From NCBI GenBank assembly GCA_947493955.1, contig CANLSQ010000001.1, positions 1,364,001-1,428,000 on the forward strand: a DNA stretch of 64,000 bases, read 5' to 3'. Both the position numbers and the translations under genes were made by a program. Numbering within the stretch: position 1 is the stretch's first letter; the number at the start of each line of letters is the position of its first letter. Source of the stretch: an uncultured Sphingomonadaceae bacterium. Lineage in GTDB: Bacteria; Pseudomonadota; Alphaproteobacteria; Sphingomonadales; Sphingomonadaceae. The notes under the pieces were generated by a model. The model ran no database searches and was not told where the DNA came from. It worked only from the letters and a program-made list of their open reading frames with translations. Shown piece after piece: positions 18,261-28,516 of this stretch.

Positions 18261-19205
18261 ATGACGACGGCTTTTGTGAGACCCGATGCCCAGGCGATGC
18301 TGGCGATGCTGGAAACGGCCATGGAGGTCCCGATGGACCAGATGGAGCCAGCTGCTGCGCGCGAAGCCTATGTGGGCATGCGTTTTCTGGTCGACGCAGA
18401 ACCGACAGAGCTGGCGGTTATCAAAGATCTGACCTGTCCGGGGCCCGCTGGCGATATCAAGCTGCGCTACTATGACAAACAGGCAACGCGAGAAAAAGGC
18501 CCTGCAATCATCTTCTATCATGGCGGCGGTTTTGTCATTGGCGATCTGGAAAGCCATCACCCCTATTGCACGGAAATGGCAGCACAAATGGATCTACCGC
18601 TGATCGCGGTGGATTATCGGCTTGCGCCGGAAGCACCCTTCCCCGCTGCACCTGATGATTGTGAAGCCGCCACCCGGTGGATCGCAGAAAATGCCAGTAG
18701 CACTCTTGGCATCGAAATAGATGGTCTGATCCCCTGCGGCGACAGCGCGGGCGGCAATCTGGCGATTGTGGTGGCACAAGACTTCGCGAAAAAACCAGCG
18801 GCAGTGCCGGTTATTGCACAGGTTCCCATCTATCCTGTCGTCGACAGTACGGCGTCCGAAGGATCAATGCAGGAATTTGCGGAAGGCTTTTTATTGACCA
18901 AGGATTCAATGGACTATTTCATGGGTCATTATGCCGGGGTCACCGGCGACGTGCGCTGTGACCCTATCCACGGAGATCTGCCCAGCAGTCCGCCTACGGT
19001 GCTCATCACAGGCGGTCTAGACCCGCTCCGGGACCAAGGTCGGGCCTATGCGGCCAAGCTGATTGAAGCCGGTGTTCCGGTGACCTTCATGGAAGCCAAG
19101 GGTAATATTCACGGGCTGATTTGCCTGCGCAAGGGCATTCCCTCCTCCCAACAGGATGTTGATGGCATTTGCGACGCCCTGAAAGCGACCTTGGCTGCTC
19201 TATGA
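18261..19205 (+). CDS. Alpha/beta hydrolase, hormone-sensitive lipase family esterase
   Basis: 314-residue cytoplasmic esterase of bacterial family IV. HGGGF near residue 91 forms the oxyanion hole, GDSAGG near residue 162 carries the nucleophile serine, the acid is in GGLDPLRDQG (about 258) and the histidine in KGNIHGL (about 288). The start at 18261 is chosen over an in-frame ATG at 18237 because GGAG lies 8 bases before it. The stop overlaps the start of the RppH gene (ATGA). Likely hydrolyses short- to medium-chain esters; natural substrate unknown. Confidence 0.86.
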   Translation: MTTAFVRPDAQAMLAMLETAMEVPMDQMEPAAAREAYVGMRFLVDAEPTELAVIKDLTCPGPAGDIKLRYYDKQATREKGPAIIFYHGGGFVIGDLESHHPYCTEMAAQMDLPLIAVDYRLAPEAPFPAAPDDCEAATRWIAENASSTLGIEIDGLIPCGDSAGGNLAIVVAQDFAKKPAAVPVIAQVPIYPVVDSTASEGSMQEFAEGFLLTKDSMDYFMGHYAGVTGDVRCDPIHGDLPSSPPTVLITGGLDPLRDQGRAYAAKLIEAGVPVTFMEAKGNIHGLICLRKGIPSSQQDVDGICDALKATLAAL

Positions 19206-19690
19206 CCGATTTCAGCCACCTTCCCTATCGTCCCTGCGCGGGAATCATGCTCGCCAACAGAAATGGTGAAGTCTTTGTCGGGCAGCGCCTTGACGCCAAG
19301 GAGAGCAAATATCCCAATGCCTGGCAAATGCCGCAGGGCGGAATTGACGAAGGTGAGGAGAGCGAGGCGGCAGCAATACGCGAGCTGGAAGAAGAAACCG
19401 GCATCACAGAGAATTTCGTGCAGATCATCGCCCGCAGTGCCGACGAATATCTCTATGATCTGCCAGATGAGTTACTGGGAAAAATCTGGAAGGGAAAATA
19501 CCGGGGTCAGCGTCAATACTGGTTCCTGATGCGGTTTACAGGCGAAGACAAGCATGTCAATATCGCCACGGACCACGCGGAATTCTCGGATTGGCGGTGG
19601 GCCGATCCATCAGATTTGCCCGAAATGATCGTGCCATTTAAACGAGATCTTTATCGCGCAATATTAAAGGAATTCGGACCGCTGATCTGA
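19202..19690 (+). CDS. rppH: RNA pyrophosphohydrolase (Nudix)
   Basis: Removes pyrophosphate from the 5' triphosphate of mRNA, starting 5'-end-dependent decay; also called IalA/NudH in alphaproteobacteria. 162 residues with the start at 19202, which overlaps the esterase stop. YRPCAGIML opens the domain, and the Nudix box GGIDEGEESEAAAIRELEEETG (about 41-62) has all consensus glutamates. QRQYWFLMRF near 104 and the conserved FSDWRWADPSDLPEMIVPFKR segment separate RppH from other Nudix hydrolases. Confidence 0.92.
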   Translation: MTDFSHLPYRPCAGIMLANRNGEVFVGQRLDAKESKYPNAWQMPQGGIDEGEESEAAAIRELEEETGITENFVQIIARSADEYLYDLPDELLGKIWKGKYRGQRQYWFLMRFTGEDKHVNIATDHAEFSDWRWADPSDLPEMIVPFKRDLYRAILKEFGPLI

Positions 19691-19721
19691 GTGTAAACTG
19701 GAATAGTCACGGGAATATAGT

Positions 19722-20672
19722 ATGTTGCAGAAGATAGTTTGGCCGTTTTCAATAGCGGCTGCTGGCATAGTATCGCCAGCGCAAGCGGCTCTTCCTGAAC
19801 CGGTAAAGGCCATGATTGAGGCCGCCATTGCGTCCGGCAAAGACGCGGAGGTAAGATCCGTTGTTAAGTTTGCCAAAGTCGCGAATCCCGACGATGTTGC
19901 CGAAATTGATGCAATGTTCGCAGCATATACCGCAAAGAAAACACAGCTCGCAGCAGCCGAAAAAAAGGCAAAAATGGAAGCGCCCTTTTTCGAAAACTGG
20001 ACGGGTGAAGGAGAGCTTGGCGGCTTTCGCAACACCGGTAACTCCAGCAATGTTGGTATAAGCGGCGGTATCAAGCTCGCGAAGGATGCCGTCGATTGGC
20101 GCCTGAAATTTCGTGCACGCGCCGATTATCAACGTAGCAACGGGGTGACCAGCAGAGAGCAATATGCAGCCGCGCTGGAACCAGAGTATAAGATTGATGA
20201 CCGTCTTTTCATCTATGGATTGGCGCAATATGATCGCGATCGCTTTCAGGGCTTTTCTTCACGCTACACGGTCTCTGGCGGGATCGGCTATACCGTGATC
20301 AAAGAGAAAGACATTTTCCTAGATGTGAAAGCCGGACCTGCCTGGCGGCTCACCGAATTTACCGAAGGCGGGTCGGATAGCAGTATCGCCGGCTTGATCG
20401 GTCTTGATCTGGGCTGGCAAATTGCCAAAAATCTGAAACTGACTCAGGGCGCAGGCGCAACGTTAGCCTCGGATGCGCAAAGCCTGACGAGCGCCAATGT
20501 GATATTTTCTTCCGGTACAAATACGCTGACAGCTACGACCGGACTGGATGCCAAGATTAACGGAAAGCTGTCTGCACGCCTTTCTTATGCGATTGAACAT
20601 GAGACTAACCCGCCCGATGGACGCGAAAAAACCGACACGCTTAGCCGTGCTACCTTAGTTTACGACTTTTGA
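19722..20672 (+). CDS. DUF481 family outer membrane protein
   Basis: 316-residue exported protein. Signal peptide to about residue 22 (SPAQA|A), then a charged helical segment rich in Ala/Lys (23-90), then a DUF481 beta-barrel-like domain with alternating strands and a C-terminal aromatic residue (RATLVYDF), typical of outer membrane proteins recognised by BamA. DUF481 proteins are salt- or stress-linked in several bacteria, but no biochemical role is assigned. It is 31 bases after rppH and may be read through from it. The stop lies six bases from the convergent TPR gene. Confidence 0.82.
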   Translation: MLQKIVWPFSIAAAGIVSPAQAALPEPVKAMIEAAIASGKDAEVRSVVKFAKVANPDDVAEIDAMFAAYTAKKTQLAAAEKKAKMEAPFFENWTGEGELGGFRNTGNSSNVGISGGIKLAKDAVDWRLKFRARADYQRSNGVTSREQYAAALEPEYKIDDRLFIYGLAQYDRDRFQGFSSRYTVSGGIGYTVIKEKDIFLDVKAGPAWRLTEFTEGGSDSSIAGLIGLDLGWQIAKNLKLTQGAGATLASDAQSLTSANVIFSSGTNTLTATTGLDAKINGKLSARLSYAIEHETNPPDGREKTDTLSRATLVYDF

Positions 20673-20678
20673 AATAGA

Positions 20679-21212
20679 TCAGTTAGGCTTGACGTCGTCG
20701 GCCTTCTCATCGCCGACTTTCGGTTTCGGAGTCACCGCCTGAGCAGACAGAACAGGAGTCTTTTGAGAGGCGGTTATAGCCGAAGACAATTGCGCTGTTT
20801 GTGGACAACGGGTCCGGCACAATGTTTCGATCCGCGACAGATTGATTTTGGCCTTTTCAACTGCACCGCGTTGAACCAGCGCTTCGCCCTGTCCTGCCAA
20901 TGCATCCAGATTATTGGGATCCAGGATCAGTGCCTCACGGTAGAATCTTATGGCTTTACCCGGCAGTTTCTGAACCCGTGCGATCTGGGCCATAGCAATG
21001 AAGGCAGACCCGTTTCGTGGATCAACAGCCAAGGCGGTCTCATAGAGGTCTGTGGCCAGCTCCAGATTACCCTTTTTCTGAGCGGCTTCTCCCTGCTGCA
21101 TATAAGCTACCGAACGCGCCTTGATTTCCACATCTGCTGACTGGCCAAAACTGGCACTGGAAACAGTGGCTAAAACCAGGGACATCGCAAGGGCGGCGGG
21201 TGAAAAACGCAT
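20679..21212 (-). CDS. Exported tetratricopeptide repeat protein
   Basis: 177 residues with the start at 21212, where GGAG lies 6 bases upstream; a longer frame would add an implausible N-terminus. Signal peptide MRFSPAALAMSLVLATVSSASFG to about residue 25. Two to three TPR units follow (AYMQQGEAAQKKGNLELATDLYE, then AFIAMAQIARVQ and a third with NNLDALAGQGEALV). Two cysteines (LCRTRC) near 140 suggest a periplasmic disulfide. Ends in a Lys/Pro-rich tail. TPR proteins of this kind scaffold other proteins; partner unknown. Confidence 0.78.
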   Translation of the reverse strand: MRFSPAALAMSLVLATVSSASFGQSADVEIKARSVAYMQQGEAAQKKGNLELATDLYETALAVDPRNGSAFIAMAQIARVQKLPGKAIRFYREALILDPNNLDALAGQGEALVQRGAVEKAKINLSRIETLCRTRCPQTAQLSSAITASQKTPVLSAQAVTPKPKVGDEKADDVKPN

Positions 21213-21296
21213 AATTAGCTCCAATAAAGACTCAGGCTTTCTAGCAGAGCCACCTGCACGTTCGGTGAACATGCCGGTGCCTGTCATGATCTGCTA

Positions 21297-22475
21297 TCAC
21301 AATTTTTCGAGGCAGGTAAAATAAAAGCCATCCGTTCCGTCTTGATACGGGGTGAGTAGAGTTCCTTTACGATATGGCCGCCCTATCGGCAAATCAACCT
21401 CTATATCCCGCCATTCCGGATGGTTTTTGACGAAACTCTCGGTTTGGTCGCCGCCTTCAGCATCCAGAAGCGAACAAACCGCATAGACAAGCTGGCCGCC
21501 CGGAGCGACCATGGCACTAGCCAGTTCCAGTAATCGCGCTTGCAATTTTACCGTTTGATCAAGTCTCTTTGGCGTCATCCGCCAGCGCAGTTCAGGATTC
21601 CGCCGCCATGTACCGGTTCCCGTGCAGGGCGCATCGACAAGTACGAGATCACATTTATCCTTGAACGGAGCCAGCGCTTCATCCTCTTTTTTTGGTGACA
21701 GCAGCAAGGTTTCAATATTATTGGCACTGGATCGGCGCAAGCGCGGTTCAATGCGGCTCAGGCGCCCACGATCCGTATCGGCCGCAATGATGCGGGTCTC
21801 ATCCGGCAACTGTGCCGTCAACCCCAGAGTTTTGCCCCCTGCCCCCGCACACATATCCAAAACCAGCTTGGGTTCCTTTAGCAGGCAGGCTGCTACTATT
21901 GCCTGACTGCCCATATCCTGAATTTCGATCTGGCCACTGTTATAAGCCTTGCTATTCTCGACGCTTGTCCCGGTCGGCAAGCGATAGGCGTTAGGCAAAG
22001 GCAATGTTTCGATTTCCGGCCATGCGCCCTTAATCGCCCTAGCATCGCCCTTTTTGGGATTCAGCCGGATATCGAGTGGCGCGCGGTCAAACAACACCGC
22101 CTTCTCTTTTTCGTCGATCAACGCAGCAAACCGGTCCGAAAGCCAATTTGCTATAGAAACTCCACCGGCTCGTGCTTCATTTTCCGTAAGCGCAGCCGGT
22201 CCATAGGCTGATCCATCGAACAAATCCCGCAATTCGGGTTGTTCCTCCGCCAATCCAGCCATAGCGGCCCGCCCACTCTCCGGTCGATCGCCAAAGCGTC
22301 TAATAGCCGCGTAGATATGCTCACGGACAGCTCGACGGTCTTTGGAACCCGCATATCGTCGTGCCTTGAAGAATTTCTTGGCAATATTGTCGGCTGATGC
22401 GCCATTATCCCGTGCTGCAACAATGACTTCGTCCAGCAGTTCAATAGCCGCTTGGAGGCGCGCCGATGGAGTCAT
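21297..22475 (-). CDS. RsmB/NOP family rRNA (cytosine-5)-methyltransferase
   Basis: SAM-dependent methyltransferase that makes 5-methylcytosine in RNA, probably C967 of 16S rRNA. 392 residues: an N-terminal NusB-like RNA-binding domain (about 1-130) and a catalytic domain with SAM motif DMCAGAGGKT near 203, the motif IV cysteine in DAPCTGTGTWRRNPELRW near 274 and the motif VI cysteine in YAVCSLLDAEG near 330. Its ATG overlaps the stop of a small protein gene downstream of guaB. Assignment to RsmB rather than RsmF is by the NusB-like domain and is fairly safe. Confidence 0.88.
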   Translation of the reverse strand: MTPSARLQAAIELLDEVIVAARDNGASADNIAKKFFKARRYAGSKDRRAVREHIYAAIRRFGDRPESGRAAMAGLAEEQPELRDLFDGSAYGPAALTENEARAGGVSIANWLSDRFAALIDEKEKAVLFDRAPLDIRLNPKKGDARAIKGAWPEIETLPLPNAYRLPTGTSVENSKAYNSGQIEIQDMGSQAIVAACLLKEPKLVLDMCAGAGGKTLGLTAQLPDETRIIAADTDRGRLSRIEPRLRRSSANNIETLLLSPKKEDEALAPFKDKCDLVLVDAPCTGTGTWRRNPELRWRMTPKRLDQTVKLQARLLELASAMVAPGGQLVYAVCSLLDAEGGDQTESFVKNHPEWRDIEVDLPIGRPYRKGTLLTPYQDGTDGFYFTCLEKL

Positions 22476-22684
22476 TCGGCTATGCGGCTATCTTTGTTCA
22501 AACAGTGAAACTGCGTTTGGGTATCAGCACCGTATTGCTTGGTCGCATCCTCAATGGCTATGACCGCATAGTCTTTACACGCGGCCACGGTCTCGAAGGG
22601 CTCAATCGTCCACAGGGGATCGGCCTGATCTCGCCCTTCCGGCCAAACCAGCAACAGCAAAAATATCTTCAATTCTACCATCAA
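22472..22684 (-). CDS. Small conserved protein with N-terminal hydrophobic segment, unknown function
   Basis: 70 residues. A strongly hydrophobic start (ELKIFLLLLVW) resembles a signal peptide or membrane anchor, followed by a short acidic domain with two cysteines (AACKDY and FHCLN) that could pair outside the cytoplasm. It is kept as a gene because its stop overlaps the start of the rsmB-like gene (ATGA), and it lies 9 bases downstream of guaB. No domain recognised and no function proposed. Confidence 0.6.
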   Translation of the reverse strand: MMVELKIFLLLLVWPEGRDQADPLWTIEPFETVAACKDYAVIAIEDATKQYGADTQTQFHCLNKDSRIAE

Positions 22685-22693
22685 CCGGTCCCT

Positions 22694-24211
<1,518 letters not shown>

Positions 24212-24223
24212 TCAGTTCTGCAA

Positions 24224-25738
24224 CTATTCGCCAGCACTATTCGTCCCAAGTTTCCCGTCATATTTGAAAGGATAGGAGTCGACGCTACCGAAATAGCGAC
24301 CCAGCGCAACATGGAAGTTCGCATCGTCTGCGGCGCCGCCCAACAAAAGTGTTTCATCCACTTCATCATCAACATCGTGATAGCGACCACTCAAAAAACT
24401 ATCGAGACGCTCCTGATCTGAAAAAGCGCTGGTTATCATGAAGGCCGGGATATCTTTCTCCAGGAAAACATAGCCATCCTGGCGCTTCAGAAAAGCATTG
24501 GCTTTGTCGGTCTTGTCTATTTCCCGATCTTCTGCAGCAGCGACTTTTTCAAGATCCTCGTCCAAACTCGTCTTACCGCGTCCGACAATCGCCAGCAGCT
24601 TACCATCTGGTGCTAAAGCCACGGTGTCCACATTGAACACAGCGACAAGATCTTCCAATGGGAAACTAGGATCAGCGGCAAAGGCTCTGGCGCCAAGCAA
24701 TCCGCTTTCCTCCGCCGTGGTCGCTAGAAAATAGATATCCCGATCCGAGCGATCCTTTACCAGCCGCTTGGCTGTTTCGATCAGCAGCGAGATACCGCTG
24801 GCATTATCGACCGCGCCATTGCAGATTCGGTCTACGGTGGGCTCCCGGCGACATTCACCAAGATGATCCCAATGACCAAGAAACAGCACGGCACCGCTGC
24901 CTGGTTTGCGTCCGGGAATTTTTCCAATGACATTGTGGGATTGATAGGATCGCACCCGGGTACTGGACGTCAGATCTGCATAGACGCGCGTTTCCACTGG
25001 ACTAAACGCGCCCGAAGCCGCATCTTTGAACAGTTGTTTGTAGTCGACACCAGCTTTGCGCAGCAGCTTTTCCGCCGCCGCCTTGGTGATAATACCTTCC
25101 ATACCGGCATGATATCCCTCAGCGTCGATATTGGTGCTGGCGCGGCGAAAGCGCCTGGCCAGACGGGCATAACGAGCCTCACTACCTGCAATTGAGATGA
25201 CTCCCCATGCACCAGCGGCCAGGACTTTTGCTTTGCGTTCACGATAGCTTGGGAAATCCTCGGTTCCAATTGGCGAACCCACAAACATGAAAGCCAATTT
25301 GGTCGACACGGCGTCTGCCAGTGAATCGGTGCTCTGGTTACCATAGCCTACGTGGACGATGGGGACATTGGTCGATCGCCCTGATTGCATGGAAGAGCGC
25401 AAGATGATCTGATCATCATCAATCCGAATGGTCTTTTCCCGCTCGCCCTTGAACCTCGTAAAGCGCACAGTCTGCTCCAATGGCGTCCGATCCACCAGAG
25501 CTACTGGCGCATACCAGGTTGACGATCCGGCTGCGGGTACCAATCCGGCCTGCTGCCACTGCGTTGCGATATATTGAAGGGTCTTGTTCTCTCCCTCCGT
25601 CCCGGGCTTCCGGCCACCGAAATCATCGCTCGCCAATATTTCGATATGAGCGCGCAAATCCGTTTCTGAAATATCCTCCGCATGGGCCGTCATTGAGAAC
25701 GAAGAAATCAGAGCGGCAACGGTGACATAAAAACGCAT
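24224..25738 (-). CDS. Exported M28 family metallopeptidase
   Basis: Zinc exopeptidase of the M28 family (aminopeptidase/glutamate carboxypeptidase fold), 504 residues from the start at 25738, which gives a clean signal peptide (MRFYVTVAALISSFSMTAHAED). Zinc-site motifs are GHWDHLGEC (His, then bridging Asp in GAVDNASG), TAEESGLLGA with the catalytic and ligand Glu, the Asp in FNVDTVAL, and YHDVDDEV near the end for the last His. The usual SDH-F segment reads RQDGYVF instead. A protease-associated-like insert lies in the middle. A second, longer M28 gene is at 35.3-36.9 kb. A longer start at 25807 is possible but lacks a signal peptide logic. Confidence 0.82.
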   Translation of the reverse strand: MRFYVTVAALISSFSMTAHAEDISETDLRAHIEILASDDFGGRKPGTEGENKTLQYIATQWQQAGLVPAAGSSTWYAPVALVDRTPLEQTVRFTRFKGEREKTIRIDDDQIILRSSMQSGRSTNVPIVHVGYGNQSTDSLADAVSTKLAFMFVGSPIGTEDFPSYRERKAKVLAAGAWGVISIAGSEARYARLARRFRRASTNIDAEGYHAGMEGIITKAAAEKLLRKAGVDYKQLFKDAASGAFSPVETRVYADLTSSTRVRSYQSHNVIGKIPGRKPGSGAVLFLGHWDHLGECRREPTVDRICNGAVDNASGISLLIETAKRLVKDRSDRDIYFLATTAEESGLLGARAFAADPSFPLEDLVAVFNVDTVALAPDGKLLAIVGRGKTSLDEDLEKVAAAEDREIDKTDKANAFLKRQDGYVFLEKDIPAFMITSAFSDQERLDSFLSGRYHDVDDEVDETLLLGGAADDANFHVALGRYFGSVDSYPFKYDGKLGTNSAGE

Positions 25739-25841
25739 GAAATGTGGTAACCTTGTTCTTGAGGGGAATATTCGCTTTTTCCTTGGCATTATACGGCAAA
25801 TAATCAATGATAATCAGACTTAAAGATGGAGGGCTTCACAG

Positions 25842-26801
25842 ATGGAATTCACAGCCGCATTTTTCTTTTTCCTGTTGGTGATCATATATCTCGGCGCGAG
25901 CATCAAGATTGTTCGCCAGGGCTATGAATATACGATCGAGTATTTTGGTCGCTTCACCGCCATCGCAAAGCCGGGCTTCAACTTCTATCCAGCATTTTTC
26001 TACCGTGTAGGCCGAAAGGTCAACATGATGGAGCAAGTACTCGACATACCGGGTCAAGAAATCATCACCAAAGACAATGCGATGATCTCCACTGACGGCG
26101 TGGTATTCTTTCAAGTGTTGGAAGCCGCCAAAGCCGCTTATGAAGTCAATGATCTTTATAACGCCATCCTCAACCTGGTGACCACCAATTTGAGGACCGT
26201 GATGGGTTCAATGGATCTGGACGAAACGCTATCCAAACGTGACGAAATTAACGCGCGCCTGCTCACTGTGATTGATGATGCGACGACCCCTTGGGGCATT
26301 AAAATCACCCGCGTCGAGATTAAAGATATCCGGCCGCCACAGGATATCGTGAACGCCATGGCACGGCAGATGAAAGCGGAGCGTGAGAAACGGGCTAATA
26401 TTCTGGATGCCGAGGGTGCACGGGCTTCCGAAATCCTGCGGTCAGAGGGCGAAAAGCAAGGCGAAATCTTGCAAGCAGAGGGTCGTAAGGCATCTGCTTT
26501 CCTCGATGCCGAAGCGCGTGAACGCGAAGCGGAAGCCGAAGCTAAGGCGACCAAAATGGTGTCCGAAGCGATCGCAAATGGAAATGCTCAAGCGATCAAC
26601 TATTTTGTCGCACAGGACTATGTCAAAGCCGTCGAGAAATTTGCAGTCTCACCCAATGCAAAAACCATCCTGTTTCCAGTCGAGGCGACACAGCTTATCG
26701 GGACATTGGGTGGCATTGGCGAGCTGGCCAAGGAAGCGCTGGGCGACAATGACGGTGCCGTGACACCGCCGCCCCGCCGCAAGGGTCCGTTTGAACAATA
26801 A
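25842..26801 (+). CDS. SPFH/Band 7 domain protein (QmcA/stomatin-like)
   Basis: Membrane-anchored scaffold protein of the stomatin/prohibitin group, forming oligomers in membrane microdomains. 319 residues: an N-terminal membrane helix (about 4-24), then the Band 7 domain (VRQGYEYTIEYFGRF to about 200), then an alanine/glutamate-rich coiled coil with repeated EGxRASEILRSEGEKQ-type heptads (about 200-250), and a proline-rich tail. GGAGGG lies 9 bases before the ATG. It is followed 11 bases later by an NfeD gene, the classic stomatin-NfeD operon. Confidence 0.9.
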   Translation: MEFTAAFFFFLLVIIYLGASIKIVRQGYEYTIEYFGRFTAIAKPGFNFYPAFFYRVGRKVNMMEQVLDIPGQEIITKDNAMISTDGVVFFQVLEAAKAAYEVNDLYNAILNLVTTNLRTVMGSMDLDETLSKRDEINARLLTVIDDATTPWGIKITRVEIKDIRPPQDIVNAMARQMKAEREKRANILDAEGARASEILRSEGEKQGEILQAEGRKASAFLDAEAREREAEAEAKATKMVSEAIANGNAQAINYFVAQDYVKAVEKFAVSPNAKTILFPVEATQLIGTLGGIGELAKEALGDNDGAVTPPPRRKGPFEQ

Positions 26802-26812
26802 GGCGAACAGAT

Positions 26813-27271
26813 ATGGATATTATTGAACAGATAATGTCGCTGGAATCGCATTATCACTGGCTGATAATTGCACTCCTGTTAGGCATTGGCGAGATCATGG
26901 TACCGGGCGTGTTTCTTATATGGCTGGCAGCGGCAGCCGCGGTTACAGGCTTTGTTGCGATGTTCGTCGACATCACCGTCGCCGGTCAATTCACCCTGTT
27001 CGGTTTACTCTCGTTAGCATCGGTTTTCTTTGGCCGCCGCTGGTATTTGGCCAATCAGGTTGAAAGCGAAGACCCATTGCTCAATGACCGGTCCGCGCGG
27101 CTTGTCGGCCAAACCGTTACGGTGGTCGAAGCGATCAGCGCAACCAGCGGCCGCGCAAAAGTTGCCGACGGTGAATGGCCCGCAAAAGGACCGGATATGA
27201 AAATAGGTACCACAGCGCGGGTTACAGCTGTAGAAGGCGGCGTCCTCCAACTCGAGGCGCTGGAGGACTAG
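26813..27271 (+). CDS. NfeD family protein
   Basis: 152-residue membrane partner of stomatin-like proteins. Two or three hydrophobic helices cover residues 15-80 (HWLIIALLLGIGEIMVPGVFLIWLAAAAAVTGF and a second block), followed by a cytoplasmic or periplasmic OB-fold of about 60 residues (RLVGQTVTVVEAI through TARVTAVEGGVLQLE). This is the short NfeD form lacking the ClpP-like protease domain. It lies 11 bases after the SPFH gene. The pair is thought to organise membrane domains; specific clients are unknown. Confidence 0.88.
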   Translation: MDIIEQIMSLESHYHWLIIALLLGIGEIMVPGVFLIWLAAAAAVTGFVAMFVDITVAGQFTLFGLLSLASVFFGRRWYLANQVESEDPLLNDRSARLVGQTVTVVEAISATSGRAKVADGEWPAKGPDMKIGTTARVTAVEGGVLQLEALED

Positions 27272-27301
27272 AACCACTTATTCGCCTAATTGAGGCAGGC
27301 C

Positions 27302-27682
27302 TTATTTCTTGAAGAAACCCTTGGCCATGTCTGTGATGTCATTCAGCGGATTGCCATCACCGTCACGGTCCAGAAAACCGCCGACTTTACCAAGGATACC
27401 ATCCTCACCGCCGAGTTTGTCCATCAGACCGCCTTCGCCATCCAGACCCGCTTTTTCAGCCATGGCGGGCATCAGGCCTTTTAACTTCTCCGCATCGACA
27501 CCGGCTTCTGCTGCAGCTTCCTTGATCGCGGTTGCTTTATCAACGCTGCCATCCTGCAGTTTCGTGAAAAGCGCTTCTCCGCTGGATTTCAATTCATCGG
27601 CCGACATGCCGACTTTCTCGGCCAAGCTGTCCAAATTCACATTGTCGGGCAACATGCCCAGTGCATTGTCCAAAAGTCCCAT
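27302..27682 (-). CDS. Hypothetical protein with EF-hand-like C-terminal loop
   Basis: 126 residues, acidic, no signal peptide or membrane helix, probably soluble and largely helical (MGLLDNALGMLPDNVNLDSLAEKVGMS...). A loop DRDGDGNPLNDI near residues 104-115 matches a calcium-binding EF-hand-like pattern, then a short helix ending in FFKK. A nearly identical loop-helix end is found in the DUF937 protein encoded immediately upstream, 21 bases away, suggesting common ancestry of the tails. It is convergent with nfeD. Function unknown. Confidence 0.68.
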   Translation of the reverse strand: MGLLDNALGMLPDNVNLDSLAEKVGMSADELKSSGEALFTKLQDGSVDKATAIKEAAAEAGVDAEKLKGLMPAMAEKAGLDGEGGLMDKLGGEDGILGKVGGFLDRDGDGNPLNDITDMAKGFFKK

Positions 27683-27703
27683 TGATCGTCTCCTTCGTTG
27701 ATA

Positions 27704-28282
27704 TTAGCGGGTCAGCTTACCGGCCATGCCGATAATATCGTCGAGAGGGTTTCCGTCTCCGTCCAGATCAAGCAATGATCCCAACCCGCCAAGTCCGCCA
27801 GAAGAGGCTTTGGAACCACCACCCAATAGCCCTCCAATAAGGCCGCCCAAGCCGCCTCCGTTGCCTGAATTGTCACCGCTTTGCTTCGCCATATAGCCAG
27901 CAACCATCATCGCAACGATGGGCAGCATTTTCTTGAGCAAATCACTACTAATACCGGTTTGCTGTTCTGCACCGGCAGCAACTGTACGGCTGACTTCTTT
28001 CGATCCAAAAATCTGACCGAGAATTTCATTGCCCTGGCTCACCGGTGTAGGCTGGCTGCCTAGCACACTGTCGAGCAGCCCGCCACCGCCCAGCTGTCCC
28101 AATAGACCACCCAGTCCATCCAAACCCGTGGGTTGTGCCTGCGTTGTTTTCTTGAAACCGCCCAAAATGGATGGCAGTAGCGCCGCAGCCCCCGCTTGAG
28201 CCACGCTTTCGTTCACCCCCAGCTCGCGTGCCATTGTTTCGATGCCACCAGATTGCTGCAAAACATCCAAAATATTCATCAC
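27704..28282 (-). CDS. DUF937 domain-containing protein
   Basis: 192 residues. The DUF937 domain (about 1-130) starts MNILDVLQQSGGIETMARELGV and continues AAALLPSILGGFKK, an alternating helix-helix repeat, with a glycine- and leucine-rich linker (GLGGLIGGLLGGG) before a C-terminal DLDGDGNPLDDI loop and helix. There is a hydrophobic stretch KMLPIVAMMVAGYMA near 116. DUF937 proteins are widespread and functionally unassigned. It heads a two-gene unit with the 126-residue protein, and is divergent from a DUF3597 gene, another soluble unknown family. Confidence 0.82.
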   Translation of the reverse strand: MMNILDVLQQSGGIETMARELGVNESVAQAGAAALLPSILGGFKKTTQAQPTGLDGLGGLLGQLGGGGLLDSVLGSQPTPVSQGNEILGQIFGSKEVSRTVAAGAEQQTGISSDLLKKMLPIVAMMVAGYMAKQSGDNSGNGGGLGGLIGGLLGGGSKASSGGLGGLGSLLDLDGDGNPLDDIIGMAGKLTR

Positions 28283-28516
28283 CGGTCTCCTTTAATCCCA
28301 AAAATTTCTGCTTTGATTCTGTTCTCAGAGGCCCTTTGTACCAGATTTTTCCCCGCCTAAACGCGCAACGGGAAAGCTTTACCAGTGTTTACACTCGGGA
28401 AACCTTTAAATCGGCCGAAATTCGGCTTCCGGTATTTGACTCTGCAGGCTGTAACACCGAAGAAACCATCGAAGGGGCGAATGACAAGACCCAAGGAAAC
28501 CAAAGAGGAGCACATC

